Source of the DNA: Druceiella hillmani
Taxonomy: Eukaryota; Arthropoda; Insecta; Lepidoptera; Hepialidae
NCBI GenBank assembly: GCA_039881145.1
Contig: JAYKKI010000138.1
Location: 124,001-188,000 of the forward strand
Reading direction: 5' to 3'
DNA length: 64,000 nucleotides
The position numbers were made by a program, and so were the translations under genes. Of this stretch, positions 1 through 12,822 are shown piece by piece; within the stretch, counting starts at the first letter, position 1, and every line of letters starts with the position of its first letter. Below the pieces are notes generated by a model. That model made no database searches. It was not told the DNA's origin and was given only the letters and a program-made list of their open reading frames with translations.

Positions 1-130
1 ATTTTGTAGAAATTCATTATTCAGAATTAAATGAAACTACGTGATGTAGTATTATTTCTACTTTATTTAAATTATTTACCACGACCTAGGGTTCATTGTA
101 TTACAACATCTTCAGGTGGGCTATTGGCAA
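1..130 (-). repeat. Penelope-like terminal repeat fragment with decayed hammerhead
   Basis: Copy 1 of the window's main dispersed family, cut by the window edge. Read on the minus strand it runs from AATAGCCCACCTGAAGATG through CCTAGGTCGTGG to the shared tail TTTCATTTAATTCTGAATAA. The ribozyme part is at 78-121. The conserved GAAA has become GAAC and the closing C of stem II is T, so self-cleavage is unlikely. An open frame on the plus strand here is only a shadow of the repeat. Confidence 0.85.
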
Positions 131-3100
131 TGAATTCTTTGTTATTGCTTGATTTTGTTATTACATTATTTTGTTTTCGCGTTGCACTTACCTGTTTCAG
201 GAAGACTTTAGCGCGTTTCAGGAAAAATTAAAGTACATACAATTATGACTTTATGTAAGTATACTGCCACTGATCGAAAATATAGCATTATTTTAGGTTT
301 CACGGCGATAGAGTAAAAATTAATAACATCGAAAAAAAATTTAAAAACTCATTGAAGTTTCCCATAAAAATAAAAAAACGCCATGAAACACCATTATATA
401 TTTTATTACAAAAAAATCCCCTTTGTAATAAAATGAGCGATTTTTCTGTTTACTTTCTATGACAGTCTGTCGTTTTTCACGCGTTGTCGCAGGAAGAGCG
501 TTTCTTTGTACAAGAATCAGTGCGTGCTTTTAAAATTTTCTATTTGTAGCATATTAATCACACAAGTTAAACTAATATTTTATCTGTTTTCAATACAGGC
601 AAGATTGACAGAGGCGAAAAAACTACATGTGCTAAATAAGATGGTTTTTAAACAGATGCCTTCGCTTATAAAAATAAACCATAGATATTACCGAATGAAG
701 ATAAGGCTGAAATTAATACTTTAAACATTCCAATTAAGATATAGAGTAAAGATTATACCATATAAAAAAAAATTTAAAACTACAATGTAAGAGTAAAAGA
801 AAGTATGTTTAAAATAATTGAAAAGATGTTGATGAAAATTTAATTGATACGATAACGCGATCCTAACGTCATGATCTCTTCGTCATGTGATATAAATATT
901 TTTATAGCCCATCTATGGTGTTCATTGAAAAGCAGAATGAAAATTTATTTTCTGACTACAAATTACTCTTTTCCATATATGTACAATTAAAAAAGGAACT
1001 TTTTATAAATATCCTGTAATAATATTAGTTTTTTATTTATTTATTTATTACATATAATGTTTATTTATCATTCAAGTTAAGACCATGTGAGCAAATATTA
1101 TATCGTAAACACTAAATATTTTGGTTTCTACTTCATGTAGACTAACCAAGAATATAATACAAGTATATGTTATTAAATTAATTCTATATGCATCATTAAC
1201 AAAACATAAATTCAAGAAGACACGATAACAAAAATATTGGTGGACGATTTCATTTAAAACAAATCGTCAGCAACCTCTATAATTAAAGAAAAGAAATTTT
1301 ATGGAAAAGTAAAAAGTACTTTTTTGGTAAAACGTACATATGTTCTCAAATATATTGCAATATTTATGAATACGTAAAAAGTGTGAGTATAACACAAATT
1401 ATAAAAAGGGAATCAAATTTGAAACAATAAAATTAACAAATTAATTTTTAATGTACGAAAATATTATTCGACTTCTTGAAGGCATAACAAATGATGTAGA
1501 AATATAATTAACTATCCTAACCCACTTTACACTTGGTATCGAATTTTTTAAATTTTGCTCACACGTTTGATACCAAGAAACTATTTTTGAAATTTTTCAT
1601 TCAAATGAAATGCGTGATACACACCCTAAAATAACATTTGAGTGAAAATTTTAAATATTTAATAAATATTTTCTATAAAATCGGGTTTAGTTTGTATCTT
1701 CCACGTATAGAGTGTGTAGACAAAAGTAAAACAGCTAAAAAATAAACCTCGTACGGGTAAAATTCGTAACACAATTCTACTTGTATTACAAATATTCGTA
1801 TTCGTACACAATTATGTACATACAATAATTTCAATATTTGAAGGTAGGTAGTATTCCATAATAAATTTTCAAACCCCATTTAATTTTTCAATTTGAAAAT
1901 ATGTTAACTTGAATATCATTCATAGGCATAAAATTCTCAAAAATACTTTCTTTTATAAGTCACAATTTTTTATTATTTTATATTTGAACCTTTTCAGTAT
2001 TTGTTGTTTAAAAACAGCTTTCCAGACAATGGCGTTTTTGAACTTGATCTGGTAAAAAATGGATTTAAATATAATAATTTTTCTTTTCTATTGAAAAATC
2101 GTTATTTTTGAATAGAAAACGTTAAAAATACAGTTTTGTGTTATACTCAAAAAACGAAATAGAATTCTACAGAAATAACATTTTATGTCATTTTGAATAC
2201 CATTTTCAATTATGGATCAAAAGAATTGAAAATTATATGCAAATTTCAAGTTAATTTTTAATTTAATAGAGAACATGAATAGTAATGAAATGTAAACAGG
2301 TCGTGATGATGTCTAATAAAGATATTGCCGGTTTTAAGTGTATTGAGAGTAGAGAGGGTGAACAGAAACGATATTACGTACTGTATTCGAACGTCTCAAG
2401 GTCAGTATCGGTGAGACCAGATACTCTCAAAATGTTATAAGATATAACCAAATATTTGAACGTGATATTGGGATATTGTAGGGATAATGATGGAGGTGTT
2501 ACATGCCATACAGACAACGTGGCAAAAGCGAGAAAATCATTTTGTCAACAGACGGTCAAGTTCTGAATTTGAGAAGAACTAGTTTCACTGTAATCAAACG
2601 ACGTACAAACCCATACGACGAACAACAGTGAACTGAGTTGCGCTAAAAATATATGTCGTTCCATTATGAGGAGGTGCAAGGATGCAAGGTTGTCATGCAC
2701 ATACCTCTGGGTTGCCAACAAGATACAGCTAACTCGATTTTTATTCATTTTATTTTCTATTTTAACAAAATTAGAAGGTTATTTTCATACCTTTTACTTT
2801 TTACGCGTTAATGTAGTTTTAAAATAAAGACAGATATAAACGAAAATACTATGCTTTCAACGGATAAAATTTATACATTAAAATGACTAGAGGTGTAAAT
2901 AAGTTATATGATTCCAAACCTGATATTTTGGTGTTCTACAGTGACGCATATAATCTTTACATCTAAGTTTTAAATGTCCGTTCGTCTGTCTATCATAGCT
3001 TCTTAGTTTATGCAGTTTTAGATTTTTATCCTTACAATTTTACAAATTGTTGCTTCGATTTCATTTCTATTAAAATATGGTGTGTAAAAATTGTATTGTC

Positions 3101-3847
3101 TATTTGTTTTAGAATTACGTAAAAATACTAAACCGATTTGAATTAAACTTTTACTGTTATAGCTTTCCTGATAGACTGTTTAGATAATAAACAAATTCTA
3201 ATTTAATATTGTCAAAAAAATGTCGTTATGATTTTATAAATTACTAGAAAAAATTTGCGATTTATATGTTTGTAAACGTCGTATAAACTATAACAGTTGG
3301 CTATGCTGTACAAAGTCGGTATAGTATAATCTTTTTGTATAAATGTAGATATCTTTAAATTATTTTTGAAGTATGCTTCGAATTTGTCTTTCAAGATTTT
3401 GAATAGTTTACAATAAGGCGTCATATTTAATTTGTTAGGTTTGCTATACATAACACACACATATGTATATACATACATGTATATGTATGTATCTGTATAA
3501 ATTCAATATACAAACTTATCTTATACCCCACAATGACAGTAAATAGAGTCAATAACATATTTTTCTCTTCGGCTTATTGAAGAAACTGAGTCCATAAAAT
3601 ATTTTTCCGTTTATATAAAGATATCATCTATTATTTTGTATGCTGAATGTCTGTTCAATGAATAAAAAAATGTCAAGTCGATCTTAATTATTTTAAAATA
3701 TTTAACAGATATTAAGTTTTGTGTATAAAGAATACATATGCTAGATTAATAGCTAGAAAATCTATACTTATATAATCATTTAAAGGAACAAAATGGTAAA
3801 TATGGTCAAAACCATTGGAAAAGCTTGCGTCATATACCTACCTTATA
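131..3847. other. AT-rich non-coding stretch, no gene seen
   Basis: No open frame above about 90 residues and no recognisable protein similarity in any frame. The interval 2330-2740 is less AT-rich and of higher complexity (a GAGAGTAGAGAGGG motif near 2345) but shows no coding pattern. Around 3455-3495 there is a short TATG/CATA-rich imperfect palindrome. Confidence 0.5.
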
Positions 3848-3872
3848 TGTCACCTACTGACAATAGGTGACA
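3848..3872. repeat. Perfect 9-bp inverted repeat
   Basis: TGTCACCTA (3848-3856) and TAGGTGACA (3864-3872) are exact reverse complements around a 7-base spacer, giving a strong short hairpin in otherwise AT-rich DNA. No transposon end or gene boundary is obvious next to it. Confidence 0.8.
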
Positions 3873-4145
3873 CATACAATAGATCTATGTCGCTTGTTGT
3901 CAATGTGTAATAAACATTGAGCATTTTAAATATAAATAGTTCTGTTCTGCACACTTTTATAAATGTTATCATGAGTTAACAAATCATAATATTGCTTTTC
4001 TTAGAATTAATTTATTTTACAAATGTACTCGTCTCTGTTTATCTCTATAAAAGATTTGTTAGGCTTATCATTAGTTATTAAAAATAAATAAATAGTTTCT
4101 GATACTTTAAAATGATATTAAAATAGCGTTAAGAAAGTATTATAG

Positions 4146-4225
<80 letters not shown>

Positions 4226-4232
4226 AATATAT

Positions 4233-4299
<67 letters not shown>
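4146..4299. repeat. AT microsatellite
   Basis: About 154 bases of nearly pure alternating AT with isolated C or G interruptions. It yields artificial Tyr-Ile repeat frames on both strands and codes for nothing real. Confidence 0.98.
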
Positions 4300-4302
<3 letters not shown>

Positions 4303-7300
4303 ATGACTACAAACATATAATTTACAATAATGAAGTGTCACTTCCAAACGCACGGTATTTTATGTATTATATATTGTAAGCAACCATTCTACTCTATTTA
4401 AAGCAAAATAACCAAAGATTTCAATATTTTTACAAAATTTTGAATCACTTGATAAAATTAAAAGTCAATCTCAGTTGTTCCATTTATTGAATCGGACGTT
4501 CAACATATTAACAGATAATACCTTGTTATAAACTGAATGAAATTGGGCTTTCACACATTTATTTTATCAATAAACTCTTTCATCAATGAAAATAATGATA
4601 CGCCTTTTTATATTTTTGATGATGGCTTATGATTGAGTATTGAATGATGCGATGAAAATTAGGTAAAAAAATGACAGCTAATAAAAATACTGTTTTTATG
4701 TTTGAATACCCTAATCTATGTATGTGGGTGTTTGAGTTCGTGTGTGTGAGAGTGTATTTGTGTTACGAATGCGTTTTTGTATTGCGTTGTAATCATTTAT
4801 AAATTAATATCATTATACATATTTTACATCTGCACGGTATGAATCTTAATGTGGATGAATGTGTGTGCGTGTAAATATATGTGTGATTCTTAACAATATT
4901 TTGCAAAACGAGGGAAGGTAATGGCTACTTGCGACAAAAGTAATTTATATTTTAGCGGATTTAAAAAATTGGGAATAAATTTTTCAATAAATGTCACAAT
5001 TATGATAAAGTCAATTATGTAAGCAGAGTCGGTGATCTACTCAACAGCGAAGTTAGTAGTCATGGGCATGTACATCGCAATGGAGAAAACATGGTGAATA
5101 ATGGTAATGGAGAAAAATGCTTATGAAAATGTTCATTACAGGTATGTAAATTAATCTTTAAGAAACATTATTTATTCATTTACTTTGTCTTGTAATTTGT
5201 ATTAATATTATTTTTCGTGTTATAAATAACATCATTAAAAAATAAAACAACTTAATTTTATTTGTTGAGTACTTATCATAGACGCACTGAACTTGACGCA
5301 ACACATTCAAGAAAATACCCATGAGCAGGTTGAGTAAATTTATCCTAACAGTATCGACAATTAATAAACCTAATATAAAGTGTTGTGTTATATTATATTT
5401 TTATTTTGATTTAAAATAAATAAACTAAACAGCTAATATTTGAAATAATTTATTTTTACTAATCTTTTAATTTGACTTTGTTGGGGCGACGAGGTGACGT
5501 AGCGATGTGGTGAGCGCAGATAGTAGTTTCAATTAATGTGTGACCCTTAAAAACGCACTTCCACCCTTAACGGAGCCCGTATTAAATACATAAAGTGCAG
5601 GCGAACCATAAACTAAACTATTAATAAAACAAAAACACGAGCTTTACAAGTGATTAAATAGATGAAAATATATTTACTAACATTAAGGATAAAAGCTAGA
5701 TTCTTATTGGCAGACCCGGTCCTTTTGTGCCTGAAATTGCGCTTAATGTGAATGTTATTTGTAAAGAAAATGGGTCAACATTAGTCTAAATACTGTATTG
5801 AAGTAAAGTAATCAGCGGACCTGCTGCTAAATACGATGCTGTAAGTGTTGTGGAATTATCTTTTTTCATAACATTATTCACCTAATTTTTCCATTATTTG
5901 TAATCACTATAATACATTTGACTTGTGTTCTCTTGTTCAAACAATATTCGCTTCCATTATTATTAGGTTTTATACATTTATTATTTGCATATAAAATCTG
6001 CACTGCAAGTTAAATAGCGAAGGTCACATACTTATTACTATGAGGGCGATTTTGTAAAGACAACCAAAATGCAATGAATGACGAATATAAGAATCATGTT
6101 ATACTGTAAATATATGAATTTAACAGGTTAAATCCGAGTAGGTATATGTAAACTTTTACGAGTACTTAGTAGTCATAGCAAACTATTTAAAAGTAATAAT
6201 ATTACATTTCACCATGTAGATATATAGCTTAGTATATCCTTTATAGCCGCAGATTATCGTGAATATCTAAAAAAACTATAAAATTCCGATTCATCGCTGT
6301 AATTTTCCAGTGAAATTTAGATAAATTCTGAGTAATGTTATTTTTTATAATGTTTAAATTTGCAATTTCAGAAATAGAGGAGGGGAACATATTACGTGTG
6401 CATATTTTTAAAAATATTTCTATATGTTTCATATAAATTTTTGAAAAGTTAAATTTTATGCCACTTAATGTTTGACTATATTATGACATATAATATGCAT
6501 CGTTCATCGTATTAAATAATGGACAAATATTTCATGGAAAACAAACTCGCTTATTAACCTAATTTTACATCCTCGTGATAAAAAATTCGATATTACAGAG
6601 GACCTCCAAAACTAAAATATAAATTGCTTAATACAAATGGTTTACAGCAACTTGGAGTAAAAAACTTATTGGCCCACCCAATGTATACGTACTCCCTACT
6701 TGAATATATTAGGCTTTATTAAATATTTATTGTGCTTGAAATTTCATATTAGTGACCTATTGGTTATTAAATATAGTAATTTCACTTCACACGAGGTACT
6801 TAACCCACAATACGCAAACCGAACTCGCACTTGGCCGTTTTGTATCTAAGCATACGATTCGTTAGTTTAAAGTTATTGTATGTCAAATGGGTATAATGTA
6901 ATCAATAACTAAAAAAGAGCGATAATCATTGTTTTGTTTATTCTCTTTTACTTCACTTAATTCAATTCTTATATTATAAGGATATTTCTCAAATTGGATT
7001 TTGTCTATATTACTTCAAGAAGGGTATGCTTTTGGTTTAATCGTATATATTAACATAGTAATACACTTCCGCAAGAGCTCTCGAAATTTTTGAACTTTCC
7101 AAAACTTCCCCATATCGAAAGAAAAGCGAAATTTTAACGTCAAACCTTTTCACCCGTATCCCAACGTTAGTTCCTTCAAGGTTTTTTTTAATATAATCAG
7201 AATATTAGTAATTAAATTAGAGGTGTTTGTCATTAAAACTCAATTTAAGTCAGATAATTAGGGCAGACCGCAATTTTCCGCCCTATTGTACCGATACGTT

Positions 7301-9510
7301 AGAGGTGTTTTATCGGCATTGGACTCCGAGTGGGTCTAGTGATGTTTGTATGGGATTTATTGCCTATACAAAAAATGAAAAATAAAAATGTATAGTACGT
7401 TTTATTGTAAACTTTAATTCTTATCATTAGCTAGAAGTTATGAAAAATGTATTATAATTGAGTTTCTATAAAATATTAAATATATTATATACATGTGCAC
7501 TTTTATGTATCATTTGATTCTAAGCACATCTGTGAAAAAGGCGTTAATTTTTTTCTTTCAATTTGTTTTTCTTATTTTTTTACAAAAGAAATCCAATCTA
7601 ATTCTAAAAATTAAATAAAAATAATTTAAATTTAACTACGCTATGATAATAATACAGATGCAAAATTTTGATGTTCGGGAATTATTTCGTCAAGAATATA
7701 GAACCATTGCATTTCTCCCCATGATTTTGTCACTTTTAACTTAAAAACAAAAAAATTATTTGATGTATAAAGTCATTATTAATGAAAATCAGAGCCTTAA
7801 CGTTTCAATTTCATGTAATATTAAGCAATCTTGAAATAATTGTTGAATATTGTTTAAACATTTATGTCTAGGAAATAAATTTTTTTTATTTTTTATCAGA
7901 AATAATTCTCTTCTTATGATCTACAATTTTCACATAAATATCACGCAACATAATGTTTTTATAACATACCATCTCAACCCTTCTAAAAATAAAAATTACC
8001 ACCAAGCTTTTCATATCCTAGCCGTCAAACGAAAAGCTCTCATTATACAAAGCTTTCGCCGCGTCAAAACAATCGAAGGTAAACATAATATCGATGAAAA
8101 CTCATAGTTAACGCTCCTAACATAAATAAGTTCGGGTGAAGGGCGGAAGGGAGTTACGTCAAATAAAAAAAAAGATTGAGCGGCGAGAGCGGTGGATAAT
8201 AAAAAACACTACCCCGACTTAGCGGTTATTTACCTGCGATGGGGAAACTTTTAATTACAGAAAATATATTGGAGGCGGTTTATTGGAAAAACAATACTTT
8301 TTTACAATGCTTTCGATATCTGTATCCTTGCGAACTCCTAACAAAACGACTATATCGACTTTGTCGATTTTTTCGGTTATTTCGATTCAAAGACATGAGT
8401 TCAGTTTGACATTGGGATGAATTCAATAATAATACAATAAATGTATTACGGCAGTAATACTTACATATTGACCAGATCACTTTATTCTCGAATTTATGTT
8501 AATTAAAAACTTAGAATTTTTTACTTTTTGAATGCATTTAAATTTCTGGTACTCTCGAAGTACATGCCTTAAAATTTTATAAAAATATATCGCAGTAGTC
8601 AATTTATAATATCAGTAACTCTAATATCTTTTTGATCTCTGTTATTTTTGTATATTTTCTGATCCTATACGTTACGTTACCTACAACTATTAAATAATGA
8701 GTTTTATAAGACCATTTGTGAATAATTGATGAAGTTTGAACTGTAAACTTTTCAGATTTATTTCCAATCGGAAATTTGCGTAAGAAAAATTTGCACAATT
8801 TCCAATGAGAAAGTTATTGATTTCCAACTGATTTCTAAATATTTTATTGATGCAAAACCATAATTTTCTTTGGATAAATATCTGCAACAAACGATTCTTA
8901 GAAATGAAATGCTATCACTATATTTGTTACCATTTATATTAAATATTTAGAATATCATTAGTGAAATAATTTTTTTTATAAAAGCTACTTTTACACACTG
9001 AAACACTATAAATCGCAAGCAGATCGTGAGTTACACGAACTAATATTTACTTATAACAATTAAAAATATATGAAAAGATACGATTTCAGATAAGTTCTTC
9101 ATAAATTGTGTCTCTTTGTATGTTAACAATATCAAACTAGGTAATTTTTTGGTTTCCATAAGATATGTAAGTACTGAAGAAAATATGTCAAGTCACAGTT
9201 TAACATTAAACATGTTTCATATGTCCAATGTTATACTGGAATATACGTTTTTTATCAATTTAAACAGAAATTATTATATGCAATACACTAAGGGAGTTTA
9301 ACCTTGATTACTTGGAATAAAAATTTCAGAATTTTGTACATTTATACAATACATAATTTATTTTCGAAAAATTTTTAATCTGCTGAAATGTAGGCTTCTA
9401 AATGAGAATATCGAAGACAAAATAGGTTACCCGTAACATTACCACTCCCATAACAATTAAGAGGATTGTTTGTTAATATGTCGATGAATTCATATACATG
9501 CATACAAATG
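4300..9510. other. AT-rich non-coding stretch
   Basis: No convincing gene. There is a TG-rich patch at about 4720-4890. A less AT-rich patch at 5480-5830 includes GACGAGGTGACGTAGCGATG and a later GGCAGACCCGGTCC. Another such patch is at 7050-7340. Short open frames, for example at 7850-8107, have AT-driven composition and no recognisable domain. Confidence 0.5.
8101..8290. other. GC-richer patch, possible conserved non-coding element
   Basis: About 190 bases with clearly higher GC than the flanks, including GGGCGGAAGGGAGTTACG, GAGCGGCGAGAGCGG and GGCGGTTTATTGG. All frames are interrupted and no repeat partner is seen in the window. A conserved regulatory element is one reading, an old GC-rich transposon scrap the other. 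This rests on composition only. Confidence 0.25.
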
Positions 9511-9559
<49 letters not shown>

Positions 9560-9564
9560 TTATA

Positions 9565-9602
<38 letters not shown>

Positions 9603-9631
9603 CATATATATATACACATATACATATATAA
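9511..9631. repeat. AT microsatellite
   Basis: About 120 bases of alternating AT with occasional GTATAT or CATATA interruptions. Overlapping Tyr-Ile-rich open frames on both strands arise only from the repeat. Confidence 0.97.
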
Positions 9632-9989
9632 ATGGGAAAATTGTATACCTTAAAAAATAAACCCCAGACTTGATTAGATTCATAACGATTACCTGGAATA
9701 GATACTGAAAATACAAAGACGTGTTTAAATTCATTCTCTCTATTCAATTCAGACCTTACATTGCATAATTGACCCGAATTGAACTAAAATATGTTTTGGA
9801 ATTATCGTCAAAGAAAAGAACGAAAGGAAAATCTGCGGAGAATTTTTTAGATATACTTGCTTGTCGGTATGTCATTGAAACATTTATGTAGGAAAATTAA
9901 AAACCTGTAAAAAAAACAGACATGTCCAACTAAAGGCAATTTATTGCCGAATTTATTAATCTGGGCGAAAGTCTATTGATATTTTAACA

Positions 9990-10515
9990 ACGAGTTGACG
10001 TTATTGATCTGCTCAGAACTCTGTTGGCATTGTTACTTTCTTTTAAAATAGATTAGCATTGTTAATCTGTTCGGATATGCTTCTTTATTTTGCTTAAAAA
10101 TAAGTTCTTTCTTCTTTATTTTGCTTAAAAACAAGTTGGCGTCGTTAATCTGTCCAAAAATAGGCCGGCATTGTTAGTTCGTAAAAATAGTTTGCATTAT
10201 TAAATTTCCCAAACGTGTGTTGCTACTGTTATTTTACTCAAAAATACGTTAGCGTTGTTAATCGGATCAAAAATAGATTGGCATTATTAGTTTGTAAAAA
10301 CAGGTTGGCATTGTTAATCTGCCAAAAATAGATTGATACTCTTATTTTCTTTAAAAATAGGCAGGCATTTTTAATCTACTAGAAGAGTGGTTGCTATGGA
10401 TATTCTGATCAAAATTAGGTTGGCAATGTTAGTTTGATAAAAACAGCTTAGCTGCTCTAACAACAGATTAGATTGATGTGCTCGAATATAGGTTAGTATT
10501 AATGATTTGAAAATT
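9990..10515. repeat. Old minisatellite, ~30-bp unit
   Basis: About 16 degenerate head-to-tail units of 26-31 bases with approximate consensus TTGGCATTGTTAATCTG followed by a variable A-rich half such as CCAAAAATAGG. Clear units begin near 10022, 10053, 10136, 10166, 10281 and 10307. The unit length varies and no frame stays open, so it is not a protein repeat. The divergence between units suggests an old array. Confidence 0.85.
10081..10137. repeat. Nested 31-bp duplication inside the minisatellite
   Basis: A 26-base block starting TTCTTTATTTTGC occurs at 10081-10106 and again at 10112-10137 with one difference. It is a younger duplication within the old minisatellite. Confidence 0.9.
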
Positions 10516-12777
10516 AGTAATATTTAAAGTACTGGAATACAGTACAGGCATTTAGGGCGGAACAGAAAGTATTTAATCCGATTGAAAGGGACCTTCTCTT
10601 TCAAGTGGAACGAAAGTAACATAATGGTATATATACTTAATAACTTTGATGACGTGAATTCGTATTATTAATGAATAAATTAATATATGTAATGCACAAA
10701 ATAAAGAAGGTCAAAGGTGTATTTTCAAGTACTTTTTTTTTTAAATATTGACATTGATGACTATTAACAATTAAATAATGTGATAAAAATAACTATTAAA
10801 GTGGATACTTTTAATCCAGCCTGAAAACTCAATTGAAATTACATGTTTCATTAATTTCTGTACTTAAGACCCTTTATTGAGTTCCGGTCGACAAAATATA
10901 AAAATGGAGTTTTTATTGCAGGACTCCATTAATCAAATGAGCGCTTGATTGTCAATTTTTGAAAAATAATTGTACTTTTTCTACTTTTGAGGGTATATTT
11001 CTGTATTTTGCAATTTTTTTCTTTCCGTATTATATTGGTACGTGAAATTTATTTTTAATAAAATGTTTTATAATTGAAAGAAATCTAAAAGGAAAATGGT
11101 GTTTAATAACTTATTATTAAGAAACATGAAATCGAAGATTTAAAAGAAATTTAAATATGCCGTAAAATTTACAGCATAAATATACTGAGGCAGGTTTAAA
11201 GTTTTTTCTAACTCCATATTTTGAAAGAAAAAAGTTCATAAGGTTCCTCTTATCACATTTGTTTTTATGGTCGCATTCGATACAAAAAATTAAATTTGGC
11301 ATAGATTAAGGAACAGTAAAATATTAATTGAAAGAATTTCGAAGTTATTTTCTTTAGAATTTAACGACTCTAGAGACATTATTGGATATGCTAATAGAAA
11401 CATGCTTTCCTGTATCTCTGAAAATAGTAAAGTAAAAATTATCGAAGTAAAGTAAGAAATTCTTTAAGAAAAATTTACCCCCAAAAACGGCGATAATTTT
11501 AAATTTAGTCTTACTCAGTAGAAAATTTTAAAAGTATTACGCTTGTGCAAGATACATATGCAATATATTTGTTGAGTTATTAAATGAAATGTGAAATATA
11601 TATGAAAAAATCTAAATCTATTAATTATTTGGAAATTCGAACGAAGAACCATCGCAATTCAAAAGGTCACTAAATGGAAAAAGAGCAATGAATGAGTCAC
11701 AGACTGTATATCCATTGTTATAGACAAGAAGGACCAGAAAAAGAAGGGTTTCAAATTCTATAACAAATATAATGTGAGTATTTCAATACTTCTACCAAAG
11801 TAGAACATTTTTATAGCGTTGCAAGTAAATCTCTCCCCAGCCATAAAAGATGTTGACTCCATCATATAGCTGAGATATAGGCTACCGATAAGCATAGCTA
11901 CAACTACAAATTTTGAAAACGGCTGAGTATCAAACCGATCTTTAGATTAGTTGTACACGATTCTAATAAATAAATTATTTAAGGTAACTGCATCCTTCCA
12001 TCAATGAGGGAAATATTACAATCAATTGTCCCTCATCTAAGTCACATCGACGTCGTAAATAATACCTTGAACTCAATATCGCAATTGTCAATCTGAGATT
12101 ACGGTGGCGAAGACCTAACCCGACGCAGTGGAAGAAAAAGTACTGACAAAAAGTTGGTATCGGTCCATGGGGTCGAGATGTAAGAAGGCTTTGAGAAAAG
12201 CTGGGTAAAGCTTAAAATAAGACAATGTCCTCTGCAAAGATATATGATTAATATAATTCCTTTACAGCTAATCCGCAATTTGTGTAACTTGAAATTAATG
12301 ATTTGATATACTTGAAATTTTAATAAAAGTCTGCAACTTTCTTTTTTAACGAGCTAATGTAGCCTAGCCCGATATGGCATGCCTGCCTACTCCTAAAACT
12401 TTATTGTAGTTTTATATGATATTCAGCAATAACAGTTTATTTAACGTTATAAACACATTTATTTGAGTAAATGACATGAAATCTATCAATACAACTACTT
12501 CAATTATAAAATCCAGTCAGTCTTATGTTGTAAAACAATACTAATATTTTTACGCATATACATTAGCCGAAAAATATGTTAGTAACTAATAAGCTAGAGT
12601 CCAAATAATCACTTTGTGGTTTAATGTGGCCACACGTGTGACATATTATATACACTTATTTTAACTTGTTTTTCTGGTCTCCTTGGCAGGTTTAGTTAGT
12701 TGGTGTAAGCTGTTATCTCATTTGAAAAGTGTATTTCTGTCAGCACCGAGCATATTTCTCAACCTAAATATTCAAAG
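10516..12777. other. AT-rich non-coding stretch
   Basis: No gene recognised. Around 11630-12230 the sequence is somewhat less AT-rich, with short Lys/Arg-rich frames, and could be an old retroelement. I could not match it to a named domain. Confidence 0.45.
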
Positions 12778-12822
12778 TTTATGCATCACACAAAGGTAAA
12801 ATACCTTTGTATGACGCATAAA
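12778..12822. repeat. 21-bp hairpin with a 3-base loop
   Basis: The arms are 12778-12798 and 12802-12822, with 19 of 21 positions complementary. Both exceptions (A/C and C/A on the plus strand) would be G-U wobbles in a minus-strand transcript, so that RNA could pair along all 21 positions. The AAA loop is very short. The flanks do not extend the pairing. Confidence 0.85.

Noticed and set aside
4129..4353. Open frames rich in alternating Tyr and Ile (also at 9375-9747, 26968-27162, 33043-33246, 48296-48618, 58371-58568, 62363-62554)
   Set aside because: They are translations of AT microsatellites. Both strands and several frames stay open for the same reason.
12778..12822. Hairpin as a microRNA gene
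   Set aside because: The loop is only three bases and the arms do not extend, so it does not fit normal precursor geometry. Kept only as a hairpin.
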